From: CAIRDP01 sp037138335
GTDB lineage: Bacteria; Bacteroidota; Bacteroidia; Bacteroidales; FEN-979
Reading direction: 5' to 3'
DNA length: 47,112 bases
NCBI GenBank assembly: GCA_037138335.1
Contig: JBAXIO010000024.1
Coordinates: 1 to 47,112, forward strand
Both the position numbers and the translations under genes were made by a program. This document shows, in pieces, positions 8,637 to 16,644 of the stretch. The notes beneath the pieces were generated by a model. The model made no database searches. It had not been told where the DNA came from and saw nothing but the letters and a program-made list of their open reading frames with translations. Position 1 is the stretch's first letter; each line of letters begins with the position of its first letter.

Positions 8637-9215
8637 TTACTTCAATTTCTTCCAGCGGAAGGTGGCGATCATATGCTCGATATCCTCCTTGAGGAAGCCA
8701 ATAACCGGCTGAAGGGAATCATTGTTCGGGACCAGGTTGAAATAAAGGGCCCCCCTAACGAACTTCGCAACACTGTCGGTAAGATAAAACTGGTAAGTGG
8801 ATGCGGCATCGGATCCTTTGATGTCGAAAACAAGTCCGTACACCTTATTCGCCGGATCGAGGTACTCGCGCTGCTGTATTGCATTCGCTTTCGGGATATG
8901 CTTGTTCACCAGGGTGCGGGAATCATCCAGGTATTGTTTCAGGTTATTGGTGACGACTTTATAGCTGAAATGCAGCTGGGCGTTAAACGGCTTATATACG
9001 ATGTTGAACCAGTAAAGCTCTCCCATCCTTGAGCTGTCCTTCACGATCTTCGCATAAACCGGGTATTCGAAAGTAAACGGATAGGTCGTATCGAACTTCT
9101 GGTATCCTTTCTGCGGAAGGTCGATCCTGAAATATCCCCGCGGCTTTGGTGTAAAATCGGAGTTGCAGCTGTATAGAGCTGATACCAGGAGAAAGATCAG
9201 GATGAAATGTTTCAT
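8637..9215 (-). CDS. gldD: Gliding motility / type IX secretion lipoprotein GldD
   Basis: 192 residues. The signal peptide ends in a lipobox (VSALYSC, Cys17), so it is a lipoprotein. The mature sequence has the GldD pattern: PKPRGYFRIDLPQKGYQKFD, TYPFTFEYP, YWFNIVYKPFNAQLHFSYK and a C-terminal FLKEDIEHMIATFRWKK. GldD is needed for gliding and protein secretion in Flavobacterium johnsoniae, and orthologues are widespread in T9SS-bearing species. It is convergent with the Nramp-like gene (15 bases apart). In many relatives gldD lies near ssb, mutY and gldE. Here ssb is next upstream, mutY is about 8 kb away and gldE is not in the window. Confidence 0.93.
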   Translation of the reverse strand: MKHFILIFLLVSALYSCNSDFTPKPRGYFRIDLPQKGYQKFDTTYPFTFEYPVYAKIVKDSSRMGELYWFNIVYKPFNAQLHFSYKVVTNNLKQYLDDSRTLVNKHIPKANAIQQREYLDPANKVYGLVFDIKGSDAASTYQFYLTDSVAKFVRGALYFNLVPNNDSLQPVIGFLKEDIEHMIATFRWKKLK

Positions 9216-9253
9216 GAGGTCGTTATGACATGATGAAGGTGATGGCGTTATGC

Positions 9254-9359
9254 CGCTCGCATCTTCACATAAGCTGCATGTATTGAGCGAAGCATTTCAC
9301 ACAAGCCGCCTTGGGTGCAGCGAAGCAAACCCCAGCGGCGGTGTGAAGATGCGAGCGAA
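9254..9359. repeat. Palindromic element B, copy 1 (between gldD and ssb)
   Basis: The outer arms CGCTCGCATCTTCACA (9254-9269) and TGTGAAGATGCGAGCG (9342-9357) are a perfect 16-base inverted repeat. An inner hairpin, TTCACACAAGCCGCCTTGGG with AACCCCAGCGGCGGTGTGAA, runs from 9296. The segment 9296-9359 equals 9923-9986 at 63 of 64 positions. Confidence 0.9.
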
Positions 9360-9363
9360 CAGA

Positions 9364-9792
9364 TTAAAACGGCAAATCATCCTCCGGTGTAGGAGGAACG
9401 AACGATTCTTCTTTGTCGGCCGATGCAGGTGCACCTCCCTCTTCACGGCGTGCGCCACCTCCACCGCCAAGCATCTGGAGCACATCGCCCATGATCTCGT
9501 AGATGAACTTCTTCACACCGTCCTTATCCTCATATTCCCTTTTACGGATGCGGCCTTCGATATATACTGTATTCCCTTTCTTCAGGTAGTTTTCGGCAAC
9601 TTCAGCCAGCCCTCGCCACAACACGATATTATGCCATTCGGTATGCGACGCCTTTTCGCCGTCCTTACCCTTGTATTGTTCTGTGGTCGCGAGGGAGAAA
9701 CTTGCTTTCTTCACTCCATTGTCGAACCTCTGTACCTCGGGATCCCTCCCGAGATTTCCTACCAAAATCACTTTGTTGATTCCAGCTGCCAT
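9364..9792 (-). CDS. ssb: Single-stranded DNA-binding protein
   Basis: 142 residues from the start at 9792 (MAAGINKVILVGNLGRDPE, the standard family start). The open frame extends upstream to 9816, but the -7 box CAAAAGTA (TACTTTTG on the minus strand, 9814-9821) lies inside that extension, which supports the shorter start. The OB-fold shows the usual WHNIVLWRGLAEVAENYLKKG and VYIEGRI blocks. A Gly-rich linker leads to the acidic tip EDDLPF that binds partner proteins of replication and repair. The gene is bracketed by two nearly identical 64-base copies of element B in direct orientation (9296 and 9923). Confidence 0.95.
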   Translation of the reverse strand: MAAGINKVILVGNLGRDPEVQRFDNGVKKASFSLATTEQYKGKDGEKASHTEWHNIVLWRGLAEVAENYLKKGNTVYIEGRIRKREYEDKDGVKKFIYEIMGDVLQMLGGGGGARREEGGAPASADKEESFVPPTPEDDLPF

Positions 9793-9813
9793 GTTTGTAA
9801 ATTTTAAGTGAAA

Positions 9814-9821
9814 CAAAAGTA
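9814..9821 (-). promoter_or_regulatory. -7 box of the ssb promoter
   Basis: TACTTTTG on the minus strand, about 22 bases before the ssb start, matches TAnnTTTG. No clear TTG element is visible at the expected distance. Confidence 0.5.
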
Positions 9822-9922
9822 CTTTATTTTCTCCTTAATCCCCCGATTGTTAAAAAGTGATAGGGTTGATGCTGATTTTTTTTCTGCGGATGTTGTATTT
9901 TGTGATAAATTAAGTGAATCAC

Positions 9923-9986
9923 TTCACACAAGCCGCCTTGGGTGCAGCGCAGCAAACCCCAGCGGCGGTGTGAAGATGCGAGCGAA
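9923..9986. repeat. Palindromic element B, copy 2 (upstream of ssb)
   Basis: This is the inner hairpin of element B plus the arm TGTGAAGATGCGAGCGAA, identical to 9296-9359 except for one base. The left outer arm seen in copy 1 is absent here. The two copies are direct repeats flanking ssb. Confidence 0.9.
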
Positions 9987-10088
9987 AATCGCTTATGCAA
10001 AATTCCGCTCAATTAATAATTTCCGATATTTGTATACAACTTTAAGTGAATTAGCATAGTCTAACCTGATGTCAACCCGAAGCATCTT

Positions 10089-10131
10089 ATCCAGTTTTCC
10101 AGCTATCCAGTCATCCAGCTATCCGGTTATC
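10089..10131. repeat. Octamer array upstream of the M14 peptidase
   Basis: Five units of the TCCAGCTA/TCCAGTCA type in CCA orientation lie 16 bases before the M14 start at 10147. They fall in the divergent ssb/M14 intergenic region. The rest of 9793-10146 holds element B copy 2 and no gene. Confidence 0.85.
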
Positions 10132-10146
10132 AAACACACTCTGATC

Positions 10147-12534
10147 ATGAAGCACATTTTCCTTTTTCTCCTGCTCCTGGTGCTGCCTGCCCTGCTCGGC
10201 GCGCAGATCTACCAGGAAGTCAAGATTCATACTTCAGCAGGAGGACTCAGGACCATCGCATCGCTGGGAATTGCAGTTGACGAGGGCGTATACAGGAACG
10301 TTACCTGGGGAACCGTGCTCTCGGAAGGGGAGGTCGCAAAGATCATTAAAGCCGGGTTTACCGTGGATGTCATCCGCAAGGATTATTCAAAATACATTTC
10401 CGGGCGCAATAAAGAGGCACAACAAGAGATGGGCAGGATCAACAAACAGATCCGCAGCAAAAGCACAACGTCATACCCTTATCCGGTTCCGGTTCATTTC
10501 GAGCTGGGTTCCATGGGGGGATATTACACTCCCGACGAGGTGCTGAACGAACTTGACAGCATGAGGTATTTTTATCCGGGACTGATCAGCCGGAAAGCAG
10601 TGGTAGGGAGCATACAAACAGCCGAAGGGCGCAGCCTTTATTATGTGAAGATATCCAACACCCCCGATGTGAACACCGCTAAACCCAGGATACAATACAA
10701 CTCCCTCATCCATGCACGCGAGCCCATGGGCATGCAGCAGCTGATGTTTTTCATGTGGTACCTGCTCGAGAATTACAATACCAATGCAGGGGTTAAGTAC
10801 CTCGTCGACAACCTCGAGTTGTATTTCATCCCCTTGATGAATCCCGACGGGTATGCGTATAATTTCCAGACCGAGCCTTACGGCGGAGGGATGTGGCGCA
10901 AGAACAGGAAAAACACGGGAAGCGGATACTTTGGCGTGGACCTTAACCGCAACTTCTCTTACCAGTGGGGATACGATGACATAGGTTCTTCACCCGATCC
11001 CTGGTCGGAAACTTACCGCGGCAGTTCGGCCTTTTCTGAAATTGAAACACAGGATTTCCGTGATTTCTGCGTGGCGAGAACTTTTAGCATGGTATATAAC
11101 TATCATACCTATGCCGATGAAACAATGTATCCCTGGTGTTACATTACTGGGCCGACCCCCGACAGCCTTACCGAATATGCATTCACCGACCATATGATGG
11201 CACAGAACGGCTATGTTAGCGGCACACCCGGTTTGGTATTATACAACACCAACGGGGATGCCCTCGACTGGGAATACGGTGAGACTACACTTAAACCAGG
11301 CATCACATGCTTTACTACCGAAACCGGGAATGAATATGACGGTTTCTGGCCCATGGTTGGCCGCATACTCCCCCTGGCCGAAGAAAATGTGTATGCAAAC
11401 CTTGAAGCAGCGCGGCTTACCCTTCCTTACGCCGAAATCACCGATATGGGAACCGTGATCAATCCCAAACGGGACGGGTATTTACCCTTCAGGTTCAAAC
11501 GCCTCGGCCTTACCGGGAACACCGATTACACGGTATCGGTGAAACCCCTTGACAGCCTGTTATTTGCAAGCGTCGGCCCGGCCAGGATCATTCACAACCC
11601 GGCCATGCACACCATTTACACCGATTCCGTATCATATTCCCTGAAACCAGGGATCCAGGCAGGACAGCCTTACCGGTACATCTGGCAGATCAACAACGGA
11701 TTGACCCTTACCACCGACACCGTTACTAAGTATTACGGATGGCCCTTGGTGCTGCTGAACGACAGCTGTAATACAATGGACAACTGGACGTCGGGTTACT
11801 GGAATATCTCCGGCAGAGCTTCTCATTCGGCGCCCGCCTCCCTTGCCGATTCCCCTATAGGCCCCTACGAAGCCTACATCCATTACAACGTCAGCCTGAA
11901 AAACAAGATCCCCATAACGGAGTCCCCTGTAGCCGTGATCGAATTCTGGGTCCGTTACGGGATAGAAAAGAGCATGGACTACGTCCAGTTCTCCACTTCC
12001 CTCGACAACGGGATCAGCTGGACAAAGCAGTCTACAAGGTATACGAACAAAGGTTCTACCCTACAGGATTTTCCGAACCCGATATACGATGGATTCGCAA
12101 ACTGGGACCAGGACAGGGTCGTGCTGCAGAACACGACCGGCGGCGAATTGCTCGCCATGTTTTCCATGAATTCCAACGGCGACATGATCGAGGGTGACGG
12201 GATCTATGTTGACGATTTCAAAGTAAGCGTGGTCGACATGAGCCATAACGGGACAGGCCCCGGCGGCAGTATCCTTGCGTTTATCTCGGATCCCATGCCG
12301 AATCCCACAAATGTAAGGCTTACCGTGAACTACCGGTTGCCCGGGAAAGAAACCGGCAACTGCAGGTTCCAGCTGTTCGATTCGCGTGGGATCACCCTTA
12401 AGGAACTACCCGTGACCACATCCGAAGGCAGCATTGGATTTGATGTTTCCGGCATCCCTTCAGGAATTTGTTTGTACAGGATTACCGGGGATTTCGGGAC
12501 GACAGGGGTTAAAAAGCTGGTGGTTGCTCACTAA
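10147..12534 (+). CDS. Secreted M14 zinc carboxypeptidase with T9SS sorting domain
   Basis: 795 residues from ATG 10147 (MKHIFLFLLLLVLPALLGAQ, a signal peptide); the frame start 26 codons earlier would bury the signal. The M14 domain has zinc ligands His189 and Glu192 (HAREP), His320 (YNYHTY) and the catalytic Glu392 (TTETGNEYDG), with the NPDGY and DLNRNF blocks between. Then follow beta-rich modules, including a region near 570-695 like a jelly-roll/MAM-type domain (VIEFWVRYGIEKSMDYVQ). The end is a type A sorting domain (SDPMPNPTNVRLTVNYRL ... GICLYRITGDFGTTGVKKLVV). It should be exported by T9SS and act on extracellular peptides. Its last 26 bases overlap the convergent gene at 12509. Confidence 0.94.
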   Translation: MKHIFLFLLLLVLPALLGAQIYQEVKIHTSAGGLRTIASLGIAVDEGVYRNVTWGTVLSEGEVAKIIKAGFTVDVIRKDYSKYISGRNKEAQQEMGRINKQIRSKSTTSYPYPVPVHFELGSMGGYYTPDEVLNELDSMRYFYPGLISRKAVVGSIQTAEGRSLYYVKISNTPDVNTAKPRIQYNSLIHAREPMGMQQLMFFMWYLLENYNTNAGVKYLVDNLELYFIPLMNPDGYAYNFQTEPYGGGMWRKNRKNTGSGYFGVDLNRNFSYQWGYDDIGSSPDPWSETYRGSSAFSEIETQDFRDFCVARTFSMVYNYHTYADETMYPWCYITGPTPDSLTEYAFTDHMMAQNGYVSGTPGLVLYNTNGDALDWEYGETTLKPGITCFTTETGNEYDGFWPMVGRILPLAEENVYANLEAARLTLPYAEITDMGTVINPKRDGYLPFRFKRLGLTGNTDYTVSVKPLDSLLFASVGPARIIHNPAMHTIYTDSVSYSLKPGIQAGQPYRYIWQINNGLTLTTDTVTKYYGWPLVLLNDSCNTMDNWTSGYWNISGRASHSAPASLADSPIGPYEAYIHYNVSLKNKIPITESPVAVIEFWVRYGIEKSMDYVQFSTSLDNGISWTKQSTRYTNKGSTLQDFPNPIYDGFANWDQDRVVLQNTTGGELLAMFSMNSNGDMIEGDGIYVDDFKVSVVDMSHNGTGPGGSILAFISDPMPNPTNVRLTVNYRLPGKETGNCRFQLFDSRGITLKELPVTTSEGSIGFDVSGIPSGICLYRITGDFGTTGVKKLVVAH

Positions 12535-13189
12535 ACTTTGCAGGTCTCTTTTTGATTACAAGGTCCGGGGTTTGCCTTATAATATCTTTAATCATATTAT
12601 ATTGCTGAATGTTCAGGGTCTTCCTGCGTTTCCATACGAGGGAAGGGCTTTTCTTCATGTCCCTGGCGACCATTTTGTAGTCCCAGATATCAACCAGGTC
12701 TGATGCCAGCCTGTAATCCTTTCGCCCCCAGGAATCAAAAACCATTTGATACAGGCTGAACAGTTTGACAAGGTAACCTGACTCCACGATGTCACGAATC
12801 TCCACATTGAAACGTTTTTCGCGCGAATCCCTGAGATTTTGCATCCTGATATCCGCCCGTACTAATCCGCCCCCCACAATACCCCTGAACATCCCTTTGC
12901 GCTTTGGGACTTCGATGCTGCCATAAGTAATCACATATTGCAAAGTAAAAGGCCGCTCCTGCCTGAGCAAGGCTTCCTCCATGAAAAAAACAAGGTCAAA
13001 GCCCGCTCTCAGGCTGGCCAGGGCGCATTCGAATCCCTTATTCAGGTTAAACATCGAAATCGAGTAAAGCAATTCTTTCTTTCTTGTGACAATGCTTTGA
13101 ATAAAATTTATGAACTGCTTGATTTCCGTGGCATCAGGACGGGAACCGGGGGCAACTTTGAGCTCTGTTGCAAGAATATAACATTCCAT
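12509..13189 (-). CDS. SatD-like protein, putative
   Basis: 226 residues, cytoplasmic, no signal peptide. The N-terminal part (ECYILATELKVAPGSR ... LRAGFDLVFFMEEALLRQ ... LQYVITYGSIEV ... GGLVRADIRMQNLR) resembles the SatD family in layout. The C-terminal DLVDIWDYKMVARDMKKS with SLVWKRRKTLNIQQY looks like a helix-turn-helix that would bind DNA, as seen at the end of SatD proteins. The identification rests on pattern memory and is moderate to low. The 576 bases upstream hold a regular array of TTGCA palindromes (13424-13552), which could be operator sites for this or another regulator. The 3' end overlaps the M14 gene by 26 bases. Confidence 0.55.
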   Translation of the reverse strand: MECYILATELKVAPGSRPDATEIKQFINFIQSIVTRKKELLYSISMFNLNKGFECALASLRAGFDLVFFMEEALLRQERPFTLQYVITYGSIEVPKRKGMFRGIVGGGLVRADIRMQNLRDSREKRFNVEIRDIVESGYLVKLFSLYQMVFDSWGRKDYRLASDLVDIWDYKMVARDMKKSPSLVWKRRKTLNIQQYNMIKDIIRQTPDLVIKKRPAKFSEQPPAF

Positions 13190-13423
13190 AGGATTTTATT
13201 TTTGAATTACTTCGGATGAGTTTTTGTCGGCGGTCCGGGCTTGCTTCCGGTTTTTGCGAAATTCAAACAGGAACCGGTGGCATCCGAACCGGTCGAACTC
13301 CGAATAAGGTCAGATCAGATGCAAAAATCATGCCATGAACTTCCCTTCCCCTGTTATCATTTTTCAATATTTTGAACTTTCAATTTCCCTGCACCCTGTT
13401 ATCATTTTTGCAGCCGGGAAGTA

Positions 13424-13552
13424 TTGCAAGAAATATGCAATAAATAGGAAATTGCACAAAAAATGCAAAACGATCAAAATTGCACAAAAAATGAAAATGT
13501 AATGTTATTGCACAAAAAATGCAATAAATGGAAAATTGCACAAAATATGCAA
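13424..13552. repeat. Five 17-bp palindromes phased at exactly 28 bp
   Basis: Copies of TTGCAcAAAAAATGCAA start at 13424, 13452, 13480, 13508 and 13536, each 28 bases apart. The 11-base AT-rich spacers differ. The third copy has a damaged right arm (ATGAAA). The first copy is preceded by GCCGGGAAGTA. A second locus at 23183-23227 has two copies with the same 28-base step and the leader GCCGGGAAACA. The rest of 13190-13615 holds no gene; a CCTGTTATCATTTTT sequence is repeated at about 13348 and 13395. Confidence 0.95.
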
Positions 13553-13618
13553 TAAAAAACGGACAGGAAAATGATTACCCGGGCGGCCCCGGGTCGAGGC
13601 CATATCAGCCTGGTTTCA

Positions 13619-13806
13619 GATGGTTCACCAAAAGAGGTTTCATTTGAGAACCCTGCGGTTCATCACATCCGTTTGCTTTGGATGGTTTCACCAAAAGAAG
13701 TTTCATTTGGGATCCCTGCGGTTCATCACATCCGTTTGCTTTGGATGGTTTCACCAAAAGAAGTTTCATTTGGGATCCCTGCGGTTCATCACATCCATTT
13801 GCTTCT
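13619..13806. repeat. 62-bp tandem repeat, three copies, at the 3' end of the DAHP synthase gene
   Basis: Units begin at 13619, 13681 and 13743 with GATGGTTTCACCAAAAGAAG and end with CGGTTCATCACATCCGTTTG. The unit at 13743 overlaps the last codons of the gene (stop at 13766-13768). The other two are downstream, so the end of the gene plus its downstream flank has been amplified. The copies differ by only a few bases. Confidence 0.9.
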
Positions 13807-14863
13807 GGATGGTTTCGTCGTGGATGGCTTCGAGCAGCCTGATGACGAATTCGCGGTTAAGGCCAAGCCGTATACCGTGTTCGAGGCGGTCGCGGATGAT
13901 CTTGTTCCAGCGTTTCAGCTGTAAAATCGTAATGCGGTTTTCTTTCTTATAACGCCCGATCTCCTCCACCACGCTCATCCGCCTTGCCAGAATATCAATA
14001 AGTTCCTCATCCAGTTTATCGATCTCGCTTCTCAGTCCTTCGAGTTTAGTCTTGAATGCTGGCGACCCGGTTTCCTGGCGGATCACGAGTGATTTTAACA
14101 TCTTCTCAAGCTGGGCGGGGGTGATCTGCTGCCGCTTGTCGGTAAGCGCTTCTTCGGGACGGAAATGGGCCTCGATCATAAGCCCGGTCATCTCAAGGTC
14201 CATAGCTTTCTGGGCGGTGGGGAGGATAAGTTCCCGGTTTCCGCAGATATGGCTGGGATCGCTGAGCATGGGCATTTTGGGGTACATGCACATGAGCTCT
14301 ATGGGGATCTCCCACATGGGGGCGTTGCGGTATGGGCTGCGGTTGAAAAAGGAGAACCCGCGGTGGACGGCGACCATTTTCTTTATTCCAAGCTGGTTGA
14401 ACCGTTCTATGGCTCCCGTCCAGGTGTGAAGGTCAGGGTTCAGGGGGTTTTTGATCATCAGGGGGATATCGTGTCCCTTCAAAGCCTCGCCTATTTCCTG
14501 TATCGAGAACGGGTTGACCACGGTACGGGCGCCAATCCACAGGATATCGATATCATGTTCAAGCGCATCCTGCACATGTGTTGGGGAAGCGACTTCCACC
14601 GTCAGCAGCAAACCGGTATCCTGCTTGACTTTCTGCAACCACTTCAGTCCTTTTTTTCCTACTCCTTCGAAGGCGGATGGCCTTGTACGGGGTTTCCAGA
14701 TTCCCGCACGAAACACCTTTACCTCGGGGATCTTCGCGAGTGCCATAGCCGTTTCGCGCACCTGCTTCTCGGTTTCGGCGCTGCATGGCCCGGAAACCAC
14801 CAGCGGCCGGCTGTCGTAAGGGAGCCAGGACTTCAAGGGGGTGATATGGAGAGGAGGGGTCAT
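13766..14863 (-). CDS. aroF: Bifunctional DAHP synthase / chorismate mutase
   Basis: 365 residues. The N-terminal 260 residues are a type I DAHP synthase of the AroA-beta kind (VVSGPCSAETEKQV, FRAGIWKPRTRPSAFEGVG, DILWIGARTVVNPF, MIKNPLNPD, LSDPSHICGNRE, GLMIEAHFRP). It condenses phosphoenolpyruvate and erythrose 4-phosphate, the first step of aromatic amino acid synthesis. The C-terminal 90 residues are an AroQ-type chorismate mutase (LRSEIDKLDEELIDILARRMSVVEEIGRYKKEN). This fusion is common in Bacteroidota. The upstream side carries a heptamer array and the 3' end lies in a 62-bp tandem repeat. The gene symbol is generic for the synthase activity. Confidence 0.93.
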   Translation of the reverse strand: MTPPLHITPLKSWLPYDSRPLVVSGPCSAETEKQVRETAMALAKIPEVKVFRAGIWKPRTRPSAFEGVGKKGLKWLQKVKQDTGLLLTVEVASPTHVQDALEHDIDILWIGARTVVNPFSIQEIGEALKGHDIPLMIKNPLNPDLHTWTGAIERFNQLGIKKMVAVHRGFSFFNRSPYRNAPMWEIPIELMCMYPKMPMLSDPSHICGNRELILPTAQKAMDLEMTGLMIEAHFRPEEALTDKRQQITPAQLEKMLKSLVIRQETGSPAFKTKLEGLRSEIDKLDEELIDILARRMSVVEEIGRYKKENRITILQLKRWNKIIRDRLEHGIRLGLNREFVIRLLEAIHDETIQKQMDVMNRRDPK

Positions 14864-14895
14864 TGCGCGCTATGTTGCGGCAAAGGTAGGAGAAA

Positions 14896-15070
14896 TTTGG
14901 GTACTGGGTATCAGGTACCAGGTTCTGGGTTCCAGGAATTGGGTTCTGGGTTTTTTGCCCAGCACCTGGCGCCCAGTACCTGATACCCAGTGCCCAGTGC
15001 CCAGTACCCAGTACCTGGTGCCCAGCACCTGGCGCCCAGTGCCCAGTATCTAGTACCCAGTGCCCGGTCT
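14896..15070. repeat. Heptamer array (CCCAGTG/CCCAGTA type) between aroF and the cytochrome gene
   Basis: About 24 degenerate heptamers. The left half runs in GGGT orientation (tactgggtatcaggtacc) and the right half in CCCA orientation (gtgcccagtgcccagtac), with a poly-T loop (gggttttttgccc) between. The whole can fold back on itself. It begins 1 base after the stop codon of the multiheme gene when read on the minus strand. Confidence 0.9.
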
Positions 15071-16570
15071 CTACTCAAACAGTTTCTTATGGCATTCGGT
15101 GCAGAAGTAAGTCTTCCAGTTATCCTTCACGTTAACGGGATGCTCGAACGGAAGGGGTTTGTCGAAGGTGGAATAGGCGATATTCCCTGTCGGCCCCTGG
15201 GCAACGATGGTGTGGCAAAGGTCACAGCTTTTCGAGATCAGTTTGCCGTCGGCAGACTTATGCTTGTCGGAATGGCAGCGGAAACAACCGTTGCTCTCGA
15301 GATGCCCTATATGGCTGAGATAAGAGGACGATTCCACTTTCATCGATGGGAAAGTATTGTTATTGTATGCATCCTGGATGGCGGCGATGGCTTTGTCAAT
15401 ATCCTTGCGGCGGCTTGTGAGGATGTCCTTCAGCGAATCGGAATAAAAAGCGAGGATGGTCGATTTGATCGTCATCATGGCCGTATCCTGGTTGGTGAAG
15501 GGGTTTTTCAAAGCTTCCATTGCAGCTTTCTTGATATAGGGGATATCCTTGGGGATAGCGCCTGCAACCATGGCATTGTCAACATAGAACGGGGCCGAGC
15601 GGTAAAGGTGGGAGGGACGGTTGTGGCAATCCATGCAGTCCATCGTGCGAACCGGAAGGGTGTCCAGGGCTTTTTTGTCGAGCTTGTTCTCTTCATCCTG
15701 GTAAATACGGGTTTCGCCTGTTTTCAGGTTGGTGTAGCGCACCCAGGGAATGGATTCCCGGTCTTTCGTACCAGAGACGTATTCGATCTTGAAATTCTGG
15801 TTGATATGCCAGTGGATCCCTTCGGTGAGCCCGAGAGCGCTCTGCTCCGGACCTATCTTCATGACCATGGAGATGTTCCACTCGGTATTGGCTTTATTTG
15901 CAAGGTATCCCTGCTGTATACGCAAGGTGCGAGAATAAAATTTCTGGGGCCAGTGGCAGCGTTCGCAGGTTTCCCTGGCGGGACGCAGGTTTGCAATAGG
16001 AGTGGGGATGGGGGTGGGATATTTATGAAAGAGCACCGAATACACCTGGTACAGACCCGAGAGTTTTGATTTCACATACCAGCTGGCACCTTGTCCTACG
16101 TGGCACTCAACGCAGGTAACGCGCGCATGCGGAGAGTGCATGTAAGTGGTATACTCGGGATTCATCACCTTGTGGCATAGCTGTCCGCAGAACTCAACAG
16201 ATTCGGTATAATGAAAAGCCTGGTAGCTTCCGACCGCAGAGACCAGCAGTAAAACGAAGGTGATAATGGATATTTTGATAACGCCGTTCCTCTGTTTCCT
16301 GAGGTTCAGATTCAGTATGGGCCAGCGCAACGTTGGGTCGATCTCTTCGTATTTTTTGCGGAAGGAGAAGAGCATCCCTATGGGGATGATGATAAGCCCG
16401 AGTACGAAGAATGCAGGGAGGACGATATAAAGAAATACGCCCAGGTAAGTATTGGTGTCCCTTGCAAGGAAGGAGAAGATCAGGACGATAAGCATGAGCA
16501 GGAGACTGTTGACGACAAGGATAATGCCGGTGATGCTCAGCCAGTTATAGATAGATTTAGGTATCTTCAT
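15071..16570 (-). CDS. Multiheme cytochrome c of the NapC/NirT type
   Basis: 499 residues. Two hydrophobic helices come first (WLSITGIILVVNSLLLMLIV; VFLYIVLPAFFVLGLIIIP). A third (VIKISIITFVLLLVSAVGSYQA) anchors the NapC/NirT-like haem domain on the periplasmic side. Haem motifs are CVECH, CERCH, CMDCH, CFRCH, CDLCH and CTECH, plus a first site CGQLCH with three residues between the cysteines (CX3CH). That makes seven possible haems. The family passes electrons from menaquinol to periplasmic reductases. No reductase gene is next to it. The start at 16570 is 74 bases from the divergent asnS start. Confidence 0.9.
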   Translation of the reverse strand: MKIPKSIYNWLSITGIILVVNSLLLMLIVLIFSFLARDTNTYLGVFLYIVLPAFFVLGLIIIPIGMLFSFRKKYEEIDPTLRWPILNLNLRKQRNGVIKISIITFVLLLVSAVGSYQAFHYTESVEFCGQLCHKVMNPEYTTYMHSPHARVTCVECHVGQGASWYVKSKLSGLYQVYSVLFHKYPTPIPTPIANLRPARETCERCHWPQKFYSRTLRIQQGYLANKANTEWNISMVMKIGPEQSALGLTEGIHWHINQNFKIEYVSGTKDRESIPWVRYTNLKTGETRIYQDEENKLDKKALDTLPVRTMDCMDCHNRPSHLYRSAPFYVDNAMVAGAIPKDIPYIKKAAMEALKNPFTNQDTAMMTIKSTILAFYSDSLKDILTSRRKDIDKAIAAIQDAYNNNTFPSMKVESSSYLSHIGHLESNGCFRCHSDKHKSADGKLISKSCDLCHTIVAQGPTGNIAYSTFDKPLPFEHPVNVKDNWKTYFCTECHKKLFE

Positions 16571-16620
16571 AGGTCGGAGGTTTGATTTTGTTTGACGACA
16601 TCAAAGGTAAAAATATTTCT

Positions 16621-16628
16621 TACTTTTG
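16621..16628 (+). promoter_or_regulatory. -7 box of the asnS promoter
   Basis: TACTTTTG lies 16 bases before the asnS start. A TTG at 16592 is 26 bases upstream, slightly further than usual. Confidence 0.5.
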
Positions 16629-16644
16629 CAAAAAATAGAACGGA

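Noticed and set aside
13424..13552. Regular 28-bp repeats as a CRISPR array
   Set aside because: The conserved part is 17 bases, spacers are only 11 bases and AT-rich, and no cas gene is present.
14165..14983. Open frame of about 270 codons opposite the DAHP synthase
   Set aside because: It is the shadow of a well-conserved gene; the frame has no recognisable motif.
14990..16069. Long open frame on the plus strand opposite the cytochrome gene
   Set aside because: It is antisense to a clear multiheme cytochrome, starts in repeat DNA and shows no family pattern.
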